DNA of 64,000 bases from Strigops habroptila. Lineage: Eukaryota; Chordata; Aves; Psittaciformes; Psittacidae. A program made the translations under genes and the position numbers. The DNA lies in NCBI RefSeq assembly GCF_004027225.2, contig NC_044279.2, forward strand, positions 49,252,744 through 49,316,743. The letters run 5' to 3'. Positions 48,701 through 60,700 of the stretch are shown piece after piece. The notes under the pieces were generated by a model. The model did not search any database. It was not told the origin of the DNA and saw only the letters and a list, made by a program, of their open reading frames with translations. Each line of letters starts with the position of its first letter. Positions within the stretch are counted from its first letter, which is position 1.

Positions 48701-51700
48701 GTACGTTAGAAAAGGATTGAGGAGGGGTAAGAAATAGGCTGTAGGAAAAAAGGCAGTATGTAATATTGAAAGAAAGTATTTGTTCAGGTTAGCAGTAGCT
48801 AATCTTGTTTAATGTTTTCAGCAATGGTTGTGGTAGAAGTAGAGCTCTGATGAGACACGGTTGGAAGGTATTGTCCATAAGAGAGGATTGTGTCAGTGTC
48901 CAAAAAGGATTGTAATAATTTTTGGGAACAACTATCGCAGTATAAAAATCAAGGTACCAGACTTGCATCACAATTGAGGCTTTTCTTATTAGACTAGGAT
49001 TTGAAAAGTCCCAAGAGAAAGAAGGGCTTGGGCTGCTTGATCATAAAATGGCAATAAGCAACCAAAACAGACTGGATCACAAAAAAGAAAATGCAATCTA
49101 GGGTATGTCAGGATGGGTATTTACAGTACAAAATGGAGAAAGTGTTACTGCCTTTGCAAAGGCAGTAGCAAAATGTTTTAAGGATCGTATAAGATTTTGG
49201 TTGTCCATATGCAAGAACAATTCAAACTGGGAGAGCTGCAAAGAGACTGTGATGGTACTGAAAAAGAGTCTTTGGAGACCGAGTCTTGCTTATTGCTTAT
49301 AGTGGAATAAAGCCTGAAAGAAGGTGAGATGTCTTTGTTAAAACAGAAAAGCAGCACTGGGGAGTTTGGAAACAATTTAAGTGTAAGGGCATTATTGGCA
49401 CAGTAGTGAATTGGTGCAAATGGGTCATAAATAAAATTAATCTGAAAATTAAGTATTGTAATTTAGTATTAGAGCAGTGAGGTTCTGAAACATCCTCTGA
49501 AGCAATATGGTATAAACAAAATGCTTGCTTCTGAAAGGCAAGTTAAGGTCCTGTATGACGTGGTTCTGTGATAGCAAGGCTGCGTGTGATAAAACAGACA
49601 TATCCTCTTCTGTGGTCCTAGCTCACACAGTGAAGTCTGTTCTTCTGCAGGATCTGCATGCATAACTCTGGAGTCTGTCTTATCAAATCGGCTTATATCA
49701 AGTACTTAAAATCAGTGGAGGGGAATTAAGTTTAACATTCTTGGCAGGAGACCAATCAGTGAAATAATGTAGCTTTTCACTTCTCTAATTTTAGATGTGG
49801 TGTGAGTTATTTTGTAGTGTGTATGATGGCATGATACTTGATGAAAATCAAGAAACTTTTCTAGAAGTTTTTGGTTTAGTTTTTTTCCCCTTGTCATTCA
49901 TTTTGCTGATCAGCTCATAGGGTACCCCATACTGGTACAAGGGGAAAAAAAAATATCTGCCCCTCTAGCAGCAAAAGTGGCATTGTAATGAAAAATTGTT
50001 TTTTTAAAAGAACATTTTATTTTTCAGAATGACCAGTCATTCTAACCTACTTTAACTTAATGTAACAGCTGTATTTCCAATGTGTTTGTGCATTTAGAAA
50101 AGAACTTAATATGGTGTTAATAGTGTTATTACAATTAATTTTTTATGTCTGTTTTACAGCCTGTTCGACACTTGAAATATTCATCCTTTAAGAAATCCTT
50201 GCTGGGCAGTGTTTCTGACAGTGGAAATGTAACTCTATGGGATGTAAATAGCCAGAACCCATATCATAATTTTGAAAATGCTCATAAAGCGCCAGCTTCA
50301 GAAATCTGCTTTTCTCCAGTCAATAAGCTGCTGCTTGTAACTGTAGGTTTGGATAAAAGAATTATTCTCTATGACACTTCAAGTAAAAAGTGAGTATATT
50401 AAAGATCTTTTGATTTTAGAAGGATCTTTATTTGGTTTTTATGAAATGAAAAAGCATGCCTAACTATGAAATGAAATATTTAATTCAGACCATATTCAGA
50501 ATGGTTGAAGCAGTTGGCATACTGCTACTGGAGAACCTATCCCATAGTCCATTTTGCATTTTATTTAAAAACCAAACAGACAGCCCCCCAAATAAACAAT
50601 TAAAAAATCCCAAGGCATGTGGGAACTAGTTGAGGTGCTACATGCAAGTGACCACTCTGCAGTGCTTGTGTGTGGGCTTTTCTGGTTGATACAGAGCAAT
50701 TAGCTTCTGTGAGGGGCAGTACAGCTTGTGAGTTTAGCTTGAGTTTAGTTTGAGTTTAGTTATGCACCTGAGTTTAGCTTGTCTGCTTTTCTACTTCAAG
50801 ATAGAAGACACAACTGTGGTGCACAGAGTGGCTAAGGTAGCAATCCTTAAATATCATAGAATCATAGAATGGTTTGGTTTGGAAGGGACCATAAAGATCA
50901 TCTAGCTCCACCCACTGCCATGGGCAGGGACACCTTCTACTAGAGCAGGTTGCTGAAAGCCCTGTCCAGCCTGTCCTTGAACACTGCCAGGGATGGGGCA
51001 GCCACAACTTTGCTGGGCAACCTGTTCCAGTGTCTCATCACCCTCACAGTGAATAATTATTCCCTTAAATATGGTATTTATAGATAATAAATAGAGTATT
51101 GGTTTGAAAAGAAGGAAGCATGGGGCATAGATGATGGGACTGTGTAGTAAAAGGGTAGGACAACAAGTGGTTTCATGGGACTTTGATTCTAGTGTTAGTT
51201 GTGCTTTCACTCTAGCTGAATAAAAGCAGAAGTCTGGCTCTGGTTTGGAGGGCTGTAATAGAAGGAGGCAAACTAGGACCTGAAGTTGTTCCTAGAGTTG
51301 TGGGAAGGTTAGAGAAGATAGGCTTGGAAAGCTAAAGGATGTGCAGAGTATGATTGCTACTTAAAATGATGACAGTAAATCATGTTGGTGTCAGAACTGC
51401 TGTTATGAAGGCAGTTCGATCCTGTCCTGGTGGAATTTTGCAGGGGGCATGAGCAGTCTTTAACTTGTTAAGCAGGAATGTGTAGTTTAAGCCTAATCCA
51501 CTGTTCCATAAGGTATTTCCCTGAATTTACTTGGCACTGGCGAAGAGGAACTACTGACCTGTAGCTGAATTATGAAAGCTTTTGGTTTTTTTTTTAGGTA
51601 CTCTGTTTTGAAAAGTCTAACTTTTGAACTCTAAAAGCTTCTCTGTCCTGTCCTTTCTCCTATTTGAAGGTTACTGACAACAATAGTAGCTGATTTTCCT

Positions 51701-54700
51701 CTGACAACAGTAGACTTCATGCCTGATGGTACTACTTTGGCTATAGGATGTTCCCGGGGAAAAATCTGCCAGTATGACTTAAGGCAACTGACATCACCAG
51801 TGAAAACAGTTATTGCTCACAAAGGCTGTGTGAAATGCATACGTCTTCAGTTCAGTAGCACTTTTTCCAAGGTAAAAGCCTTTCTTTTTTATTGTTCAAT
51901 ATGTAGATTAATGAAAGTTAAGTGTAAATTTAAATTCTAAAAAAAAATGTTAGCATTCCATTTCTAAGCATTAATGTGGTTCACACCAACATAGAAATTA
52001 TGAACTGCTTGGTCTTCAGTGCCATTTTAAGGTTTTTTAATGTGGAATTCCCCCCACCCCACTCCTAACCTCAGTGTAGAAATGAGTGAAACTTTAGTCT
52101 TAAATTTCCTGGTGTGAATATGCTGCCATTGCAGATTGGTTTGTGGCACCTTAGACTCATTTGTAGACAGTAGCAGAAAGGCCTATAGTGGCCCTTCCAC
52201 TTAAGAGGAAGACACCCAGCTGCCTGTCTGAAGGTATTTTGCATGGTCTTATATATGGTCTTTTGCAGGCACAAATACATAGTGAAGTTAACTAAATAAT
52301 AGGGAAGGCTTAAGAGGTTCTTCCAAGACTCAATTAGGCTCTAGTGTAGCCAGAAACCGCACTGCCTATTCATTGGAGACAGAGAGAACCTTTGAAGGGG
52401 ATTCTTTACTTCTCTGACACTTTCCTCATCTTCTAGCACACATACTGCTAGTGGCTGGCTATTTTTCCTGGGTTCAGTTGTAACAGTTGTTTTTCTCCTT
52501 CCTAGTAGCTGGTGCAGTGCTGTGTTTTCAACTTTAGTCTGAGAACAATGCTGATAACACACTGATGTTTTTAGTTGTTGCTAAGTAATGCTTACCCTGA
52601 TCAAGGACTTTTTAGTCTCATGCTCTGCCAGTGAGGAGGGGCACAAGTAGCCGGGTGGAAGCAGGGACAGGACACCTGACCCAAACTAGCCAAAGGGGTA
52701 TTCCATACCACAGCATGTCATGCCCGGTATATAAACTGGGGGGAGTTACCGGAAGGCCCAGATCACTGCTCGGGTCGGGCTGGGTGTCGGTCAGTGGGTG
52801 GTGAGCAATTGTATTGTACATCACTTGGGTTTATTGTTTTCTTTTCCTTTCCCCTCTTAGTTTTATATTCTCTCCCCTTGTTATTTCCCTTATCATTATT
52901 AACATTGGTGGTAGCAGTAGTGGTTTTATATTATACCTTAGTTACTGGACTGTTCTTATCTCAATCCGTGGGAGATACATTCTTTTGATTCTCCTCCCCA
53001 TCCCTCTTGGAGCAGGGGAGGAAAAGGAGGGGAGTGAGTGAGCGGCTGCGTGGTTCTGAGTTACAGGCTGGGCTTAAACCACGACACTATTCCTTTACAA
53101 TTTAAAGTCCCTAATAATGTTATCTCTTTTTTTCCTTTTTTTTTTTTTTTTTCTTATCCCTAAGCCTAGGATCAAAATTGGCTTATGCCAGGTCACTGCA
53201 TTGTTACCTTAAGTTCTGTTGCTATTCTTTTGCAGGTCCACACAGTATTCAAATAGTAATACAGATGTTTCCCATGTTCTTTGAAATTACATTAAGATAC
53301 TTTTTTAAATATTTGTAAAGGCATATCTCCTAGGCAACCTTTGCAACTTGAACTGAGGGTTAGGTTTGTTTTTTTGTTGGGTTTTTTTTTTTTTTTTAGT
53401 ATTTTGAAGCAGAAATAATACTGACATATTTTTACTTTTACTTGAAGGAATAATAACTTCTCTTTATTCTATTCCTTTTTTTTTTTTTTACCTTCAGTCT
53501 AACCTTACAGGTTCTTCAAATAAACCCGTATCCAAAAAAGTAGAAGTCAAAGCTGGTAGTAATCTTGGAGGAGTTCAAAATACTGGCATAAAAAATGTTG
53601 CCTCTCAAGCATCAGCAACAGTGTTATCTCCTCTGGCATTGCCAAATGAGGATAAGGGAGGAGAGGTTCTTCAGGAGAAAACAGGTAGTGTCCTCTTCCT
53701 ACTCTTACAATAATATTAGGGATAATATAGAAGGTGGAAGGAGTATTTTGTTCCTTGACCATTACAGTATAAAGATTTCATTGGGGGAAGGGCATTTGAT
53801 TGAAAGAACTGCACGTACCTGAATGTATGTCTGCACCTTCTTTTCCCTCTTCTACTGGGTTAGGCATACTATGAGACTGTGGGAAGTGAATTGGGAGCTA
53901 CTGCAAGCTTTAGACATCTGAAGTCTAAAATTCTGGACTTGAAGTAAAAGTCTGTATTTAAAGGAGAAAGCTATGGTGATATTGTGGGGCTCTCTTGCAG
54001 TCTGACTTCCTGTAGATTTTGTTTACGTACATGATGTATTTTTTGATGCACTTTTTTGCATGGAATGCAGAGCTAATGGTCTGTAATTCTATTAATAAAC
54101 AGGAGCAACAGGCCTTATCTAAAAAAGTCAACCAAACAAAGCATAGGGAAAAAGAAACCTAGTCTAAAAATCCGAGTGAGAACTGAACTGTATTTTTATG
54201 TGAGGTATGACTTCAATATCACATGGTAGGAAAGATGTTAAATATAGTTGCAAGTATGATTAGTTGTATAACTGTACTTGCTATTTATGCTTCTGAAATT
54301 AACAAGTTCTTTGTAAGAATTCTGAGCATTATTCTAAATTTCTGCCACTGTGTGAAATGTACTCTTAAAATTTTATTGAATTCAGGAGTTCTGAAATCAA
54401 TTCTGGACATATCAGTTACACTGTTAGTTTGATTCTTGGAAAAAAAAATCCTCAAACCATTTTAATGCAACAGCACTTTTTCCTTCTGTTTTTTAAATAA
54501 GGAGAAATACGTTCAGCAATAGTAATTAGGCAATAAGCCACTGCAGTCCATAGAGACGTGTATTAATGACTTCCCTTGGGTATGCAGTTAAGTACAACGT
54601 GAAGTAGAATGCTTCCTATGTATATGAGAAGTGATGCTAATCAACATTACTGAATGGTGTGGAAAATTTGATTTCAGTTAAAATATATAATTTATTATCT

Positions 54701-57700
54701 TTTTTTGAAAATGTAGTAGCTATTACCCCTTAAACAGGACCATGCATAATAAATAAATGTTTTAAGAAAATAAAGGCTCACCAAGTAAAGCAGTTTTTTT
54801 TCATTGAACTGAGTGTTCACTAGAAGTAAAGACCTCTATGTACTTCAGAAGATGGAGTCTTTAAACTTAAAAATGGTAATGGGTGAAAGATCACAAACTA
54901 TATTTGTTCTGTGGAAACTCTTCTAGACCCTGATTATGGACTTTAACTTCAGAGAAATAAGGGGCATTCGGTAAAGCAATTGGACAGCGTATTTAAAACA
55001 AAAACCCAACTGTTCAGACAGCTGTAAAATAACTGATAAAAAGCCTCAGACTATAAGTACAAAGGTATAAATCAAGTCAGAATGTGATGAGAAGTTTGGA
55101 TGTACTTTTGAGCTGGCTTCCCATAAACTTCTATTTAACAGCCATCCTCTGGTTTAGGTGCTTACTACATTTAGATTTACTGGGTAAAAATATACAAAAG
55201 ATATTTTGCCGTATTTTATATTATGCTTTTTCCATGTAGATCCTCTGTAGATGTTGGCACAGGTTGATACTGCACTTCTAGTTTAACTTACTTAACTAGC
55301 AAGTGTAATCCTACGTATGAGTCACACCTGACATATCTGAAGGTGTGGAAAATGTGATCTATTAATGCATTTAAAACTGAAACCTTAGACCTGACTTAGG
55401 TTCCAGTTTATGTGAATTGTTGGACATACTTAATTGTAGTCATCCACAAAGTCACATTTTGATCACTTGAACAAGTAATATAGAGGAGAAGTATACATAT
55501 ACCTATACTACTTCTCTATGTATATAGATAGGTTTTATGAGCAATGGTTTGTTAATTTTTTTTTACTAAAGTAGGTACAAAATAAAGCTTTCGTATGTAC
55601 AGGTGATTTATTTATAGGACATTTATTTATGTATTGCATAGCACTAATGCTCTTTGCCCGGTTCTTATCTTATATGAGCAAAATCTAGGCACTTTTTGAG
55701 TTAGCAGTTCAGTGACGGCAGGATAGCTGCTTGCTTTACAGTCCCAGTCTGGTTTTCAAACATACTAAATTGTGAAAGTTATTTAGATGAGTATCTTAGC
55801 GGTTCAGTTCAGTTCTCCATGCAATCCTCATGTAATAACTGTAGTTTGTATAATTATTGAGTTTATTTTTGGACCTCAGATATGCTTCCGTTCTTCAGAT
55901 GACTGTCCCTTCTACCATGCATAGAAAAGCTAATTTTTCATTCCTTTCCTGATGGAGTCAGGAATGGGGCTTGAGGGTAGATGGGGAAAGGTCTAGGAAC
56001 AAGTTTCTTTTGTCTATGACTATAACCTCACTCCAATTTCTTAGCATTAGATATAAGCAGAGAATATCCTAACATCAGGTAAACTTTACAATACATGTTT
56101 CATAGAATTCCCCTTAGAATGCTTAGCATTAAGCATTCATTAGTGAAGCAGATTTCTCTTCTTGCAGAATAAATTTAAATTTTAGTCCTTTGATTGTGGT
56201 TGCCTTCTTAGCAGAAGGTGCATTCACTAGTTTTCATTTCACCATAAATGATACACCATAAATTTGCTGCATCCGTCATGTAGATTTACCTAAAAAATTA
56301 TTCAGTTTGACAACTCTCCCTCTTAAAGAGGAATGTGACTGTATCTTATTTTTGTTAATAAGTATTGTAGCTTTTAGTTATGTTCATCTTTGTTGCCAGC
56401 CCAAATGAGGAAGTTAAAGTTGACCATCTACTGGAATCTGTAGAAGGTTCTAACATGCTTGCTGGACTTACTAGGCATCATGTTTGCTGTGAGATTGTTT
56501 AGGGATAACTTATGTTATTTTTGGAAAATATCAATTACAAACTGACTGTTATTGTCCTTTTAAGGTTTATCCCATAGTTGCAGCTTGGATGTTATTCCAT
56601 CTAAAGAAACAGATCATGGGAAAAGTGCTGATAATATGAATGTCAGTCGAAGTAGTTTAGGAGATGTGTTTTCTCCAATCAGAGATGGTAAGTTGTTAAT
56701 ACTGAAATTTGTAAAGCATCATTCATCTACATTTAGCATGACATTTTGACGTTGTGTGTTACTGACCACTGTACCTATTTGGTACTTTGATTTGTCTTTG
56801 ATTATGAACTCAGTGCAATGATGTGAATATTGGTGTAGGCTTCATTTAAGAAACAATTTGTTTGTGTTCTGATATTTTGTAGATATTACTGCAAACAAAG
56901 TGAATGAAGATCCTCAAGGAAAAGGAGATGGTAAATGTACCTTCAGCACATTTTTCTTTGATAGTGATAGGCCTTTGAGGCCTATGCTAGTTCCTATATG
57001 CTAATTTTGTTCTACCATTGAAAATAAACAAACAATGAAAGCAGAGACTGAAACAATTGAACTTTTCTGGAAATTGCCTAACACATTGAAGTGCTAAGAC
57101 ACATGTTAACAGGAAATCAAGAGTACATCCTAATGTAATAAATCCTAAATACTTAATTACTAAATCCTAAAGTGATTCTGGTTTTCCTTTATGCAATTTA
57201 TAGTGATATATAGAGGCTTCTCTTGGTCTGTTACTTCCATACAGATCGTGACAGCATAAGTTGCATTTAAGGATTTAGTTTCTGTGGGGTGCATTTTGGG
57301 TGATTTTATTGCTTGTTTTTTATGGGTGTGCAGGTGTTTTAATTGTGGGATTGATTTAGCTGTGTGTTTGGTTTTTTGACCTGTGTGTTTCACCCTTCCT
57401 TCTTCGTTTTTAGGTGTGGATTTTCAGTCCTACATTTTGGGTGTGGATTTTCTCCCACATCTCACCACTGCCTTTCCAGTAAAAAGAAACCCAGTGGGCA
57501 GTAGTGCACAGGGAATACGGTCCAGCCCATTGCATGCACTTGTGGGGTCTACAATTAAAGAAGAGGAAGAGCATCCAGAGACAGACACAAAGAAAATAAG
57601 TCTTGGAAAGCAAGAAACTAAAGAAGTCTTAAAGCAGGTATCCTATCTTAATACTTACGAGTGATCTTTTTAGAAACTTCACAGAATACTACAACTTGAA

Positions 57701-60700
57701 GGAAAAATCCGTAATAGCATCCCACCTAATCTTGTTTTGTAACTCTGTTCACACTAGTAACAGATCTGTAAAATGTTGTGCAGTTTAAGTGTGTTGGCCT
57801 TCAGCAGTGAAAGATAAATGTATGTTTCTCTTAAATAAGCTCAGGTTACAAGAGTTTATGTGAAACAAAACTGGGCTAGCCTGAAGAATAATTTTATTTT
57901 TCTAGAAAATCATAGAATCACAGAATGGTTTGGGTTGGCAGGGGCCTTAAAGCTCATCTAGTTCCAACCCCCTGCCACAGGCAGGGACACCCTCCACTAG
58001 ACCAGGTTGCTCAAAGCTCCATCCAACCTGGCCTTTGAACACTGCCAGGGATGGGGCATCCACAACTTCTCTGGGCAACCTGTTCCAGTGTCTCATCACC
58101 CTCACAGTGAAGAATATTTTCCTTATATCTAATCTAAATCTACTCTCTTACAGTTTAAAGCCATTCCCCCTTGTAAAAAGTCCCCCTCTAGATTTCTTGT
58201 AGACCCCATTCTTAAAGTCAAGAATGATCATTAGTTGGTTGCACCAGCATGATTGTTTGTTGTTTATTAGGTCAGTTCCACCCTCTTCTTTCACTATCTA
58301 CATCTAAGATATCTTTGATATGCTTCTGCACAGACCCTACCTTCTTTTGTATCGCTTTCGAGAAGTCTGAATTGGCTAGGAATGACATTTATAATATCTC
58401 CATAGAATGTTTGATATGAAAATTAAGAGGCCCCTGCCTTTTGTGGTCTTTTCTGTGTGTGTGTGTACCTGAAGCAATTTTGAATATTTTAGCAATCCAT
58501 TTTTAAGATGTCTTGCTAGAAAATGAAAAGCATGTATTTGTGAGTAAGTTCTTAAGAACAAAAATGTTTGCAAGTGCATTCCTGAAAACATAGTCTTCAA
58601 GTGCAATTAGGTAGTTGTAATAAATAGAGTTCATGTTTTTTTTATTGTTGCTGTTATTTTTAGGGTCAGCTTTCAAAATCGAGTTCATCAAGTGCAGAAT
58701 CTGTAACTTTAAGTTCTCCGCCATCATTCACTGCTGTAAAGACTGCTGATACAAATGAGAGACTAGTGAAGAACATTCAGGCCCATCCTGCGTATGATCT
58801 ACCAGTAAATGGTACTACCTCAACAAGTAAGTTGATCATTTTGGCCCGGTTTTAGGTGTGGTTGATTGTAAACTGATGTGAAACCTGATAAAATGGCCTT
58901 AGTGTTAAAACAGAACATCGAATCTTGCTGCTTCTGTAAATCCAGTTAGACCTCCTAGAACATCTCTAGTTGCCTCTGAAAAGACTCAGTCTAAACCTTT
59001 TTTTTTTTTTACTAAGTAATATTTGAAATAAAATATTGACAAGACTCAAGACAAATAAAAAAATCTTGTACTGCATTACACTGATTTTGTTTGTTTGTTT
59101 GTTTTTAATTATTATTAAATTTATGTTTAATTGTGAAGGTCCAAAGATAACATCACCTGTCGCTGCTGGCGTAGCAAGTTCATTGTCAGAAAAAATAGTA
59201 GAAAACATTGGAAGTAGCAGACCAAACGCACCTCTGACGTCATTCCAAATAAACTTCATTCAGAATATGATACAAGAAACAATGGATGACCTCAGGTACT
59301 GGTATTCATGCGGAACACTTTTGTTTTCAATGACATGCTTTCTTTGAAAGATGCTTTAGCATCTGCTTTAAGAAATTTCTACTTGCATTAGAAAATGAAA
59401 CCATTAATAGCCCTAATCTCTGAAATCTAGGTATGAAACTTTATTTTAATAGCTCTGTTGACTGATTAAACTGCTGTCTCTGAGGGCGGTTAATGCATGG
59501 TTTTGCTAACATGTTTTCAGAATGAGTGTCTGAATAATTTTTGGGTGGTAAATTTATCTGCGTAATAAGGTCCTTACTGCTTTCGTGAAAGCGTGTGCTG
59601 ATTTCTTTCCTTCCCCACTCATCCCTGGTCCCAGTAAGAGAAATTTATCTTATATTTGACACTGTGGAGAGTTTTATCTAGACAGTTGACTTGTTTCGGC
59701 TATGATTGTTGTTACGTTAGCATTTATAAAGTAAAATACTGTGTGTATTTCTACTGATGAAGCTTTACATTAAACAATGTCTATGCTGTAAGTGATGGTT
59801 GGTGTCAGATTACTTGGTGTTTGTAGATACCTAACTGACGTTCCACTTGTCATGAAAGAAGTAAGTCAAATTAGCATGGATTTAGAGTGGAGTTTGAAGG
59901 AGGTGGAGCTCTTGAGAGTTGTATGTAGGGGATCATTGACTAACCCATGTTTTAAGGTGAAGTAGGTTGACTGAGATGATGAAGGGGAAAAGGATTGCTG
60001 GGCGGGGGAAGTATTGCTGTCCTGTTGGCAAAAAGCAATGCAAAACTAGCTTAGTAGGTCTGTGTGCTATGGCTGTTCTGTATCTGTCAACAGAGAAATA
60101 CATTGAATGTTTTTAAATATCTTGAAATAAGAATATAGTATAGTAAAAATCCCCTGGGATTTTTTGGCAATAATCACGTCTGATTAAAAACTCTTAATTT
60201 CCACATGACTTTAAAATTCAGTCCATGGATTGCAGATGTTTTTTCTTTTAAGTCTGTCTTCAGGCATCCCAGTTTTGGTAGGTAGGCTTGTCACTCTTGA
60301 ACTTCCAGTGTCTGAGATCTGAACCCTTAGAGATTGTGTTTCACTTCTGACCTGCACTTCATGGAGTGACTGGAAGGCTCTGCTGGCCCTTTTCCTGGTT
60401 GTAAATTGTGAATACTTTCACAAACTGAATGTAAAAGATTGTCTGTACTGAGGTTAGTAAAAGGGAAGGGAGCTGTTGCAAGCTTTTTGCCTGAAACCCA
60501 TTCCTCTTCAAGTAATAGGGGAAAACCAAGGACCTTAGAAAAGGACCAGTAGGAATATATAATTTTCCAAAATTATATATTTTGTGGGTTCCAAAAAGCT
60601 GCTCTTTTCTTGAGCTTCCTGTCTTTGGGAGATAACCTACATCTTTGGGTTTCTAAGCTGCCACATGGTGTCTGTCTTCAATACACTTGAAGAAGGTGCC

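Noticed and set aside
57638..58663. Second possible U12 intron in NEDD1 (donor GTATCCTAT)
   Set aside because: The donor only partly fits, the acceptor has an ordinary polypyrimidine tract (ATTTTTAG) and there is no TCCTTAAC-like branch site near it. A normal U2 intron is more likely.
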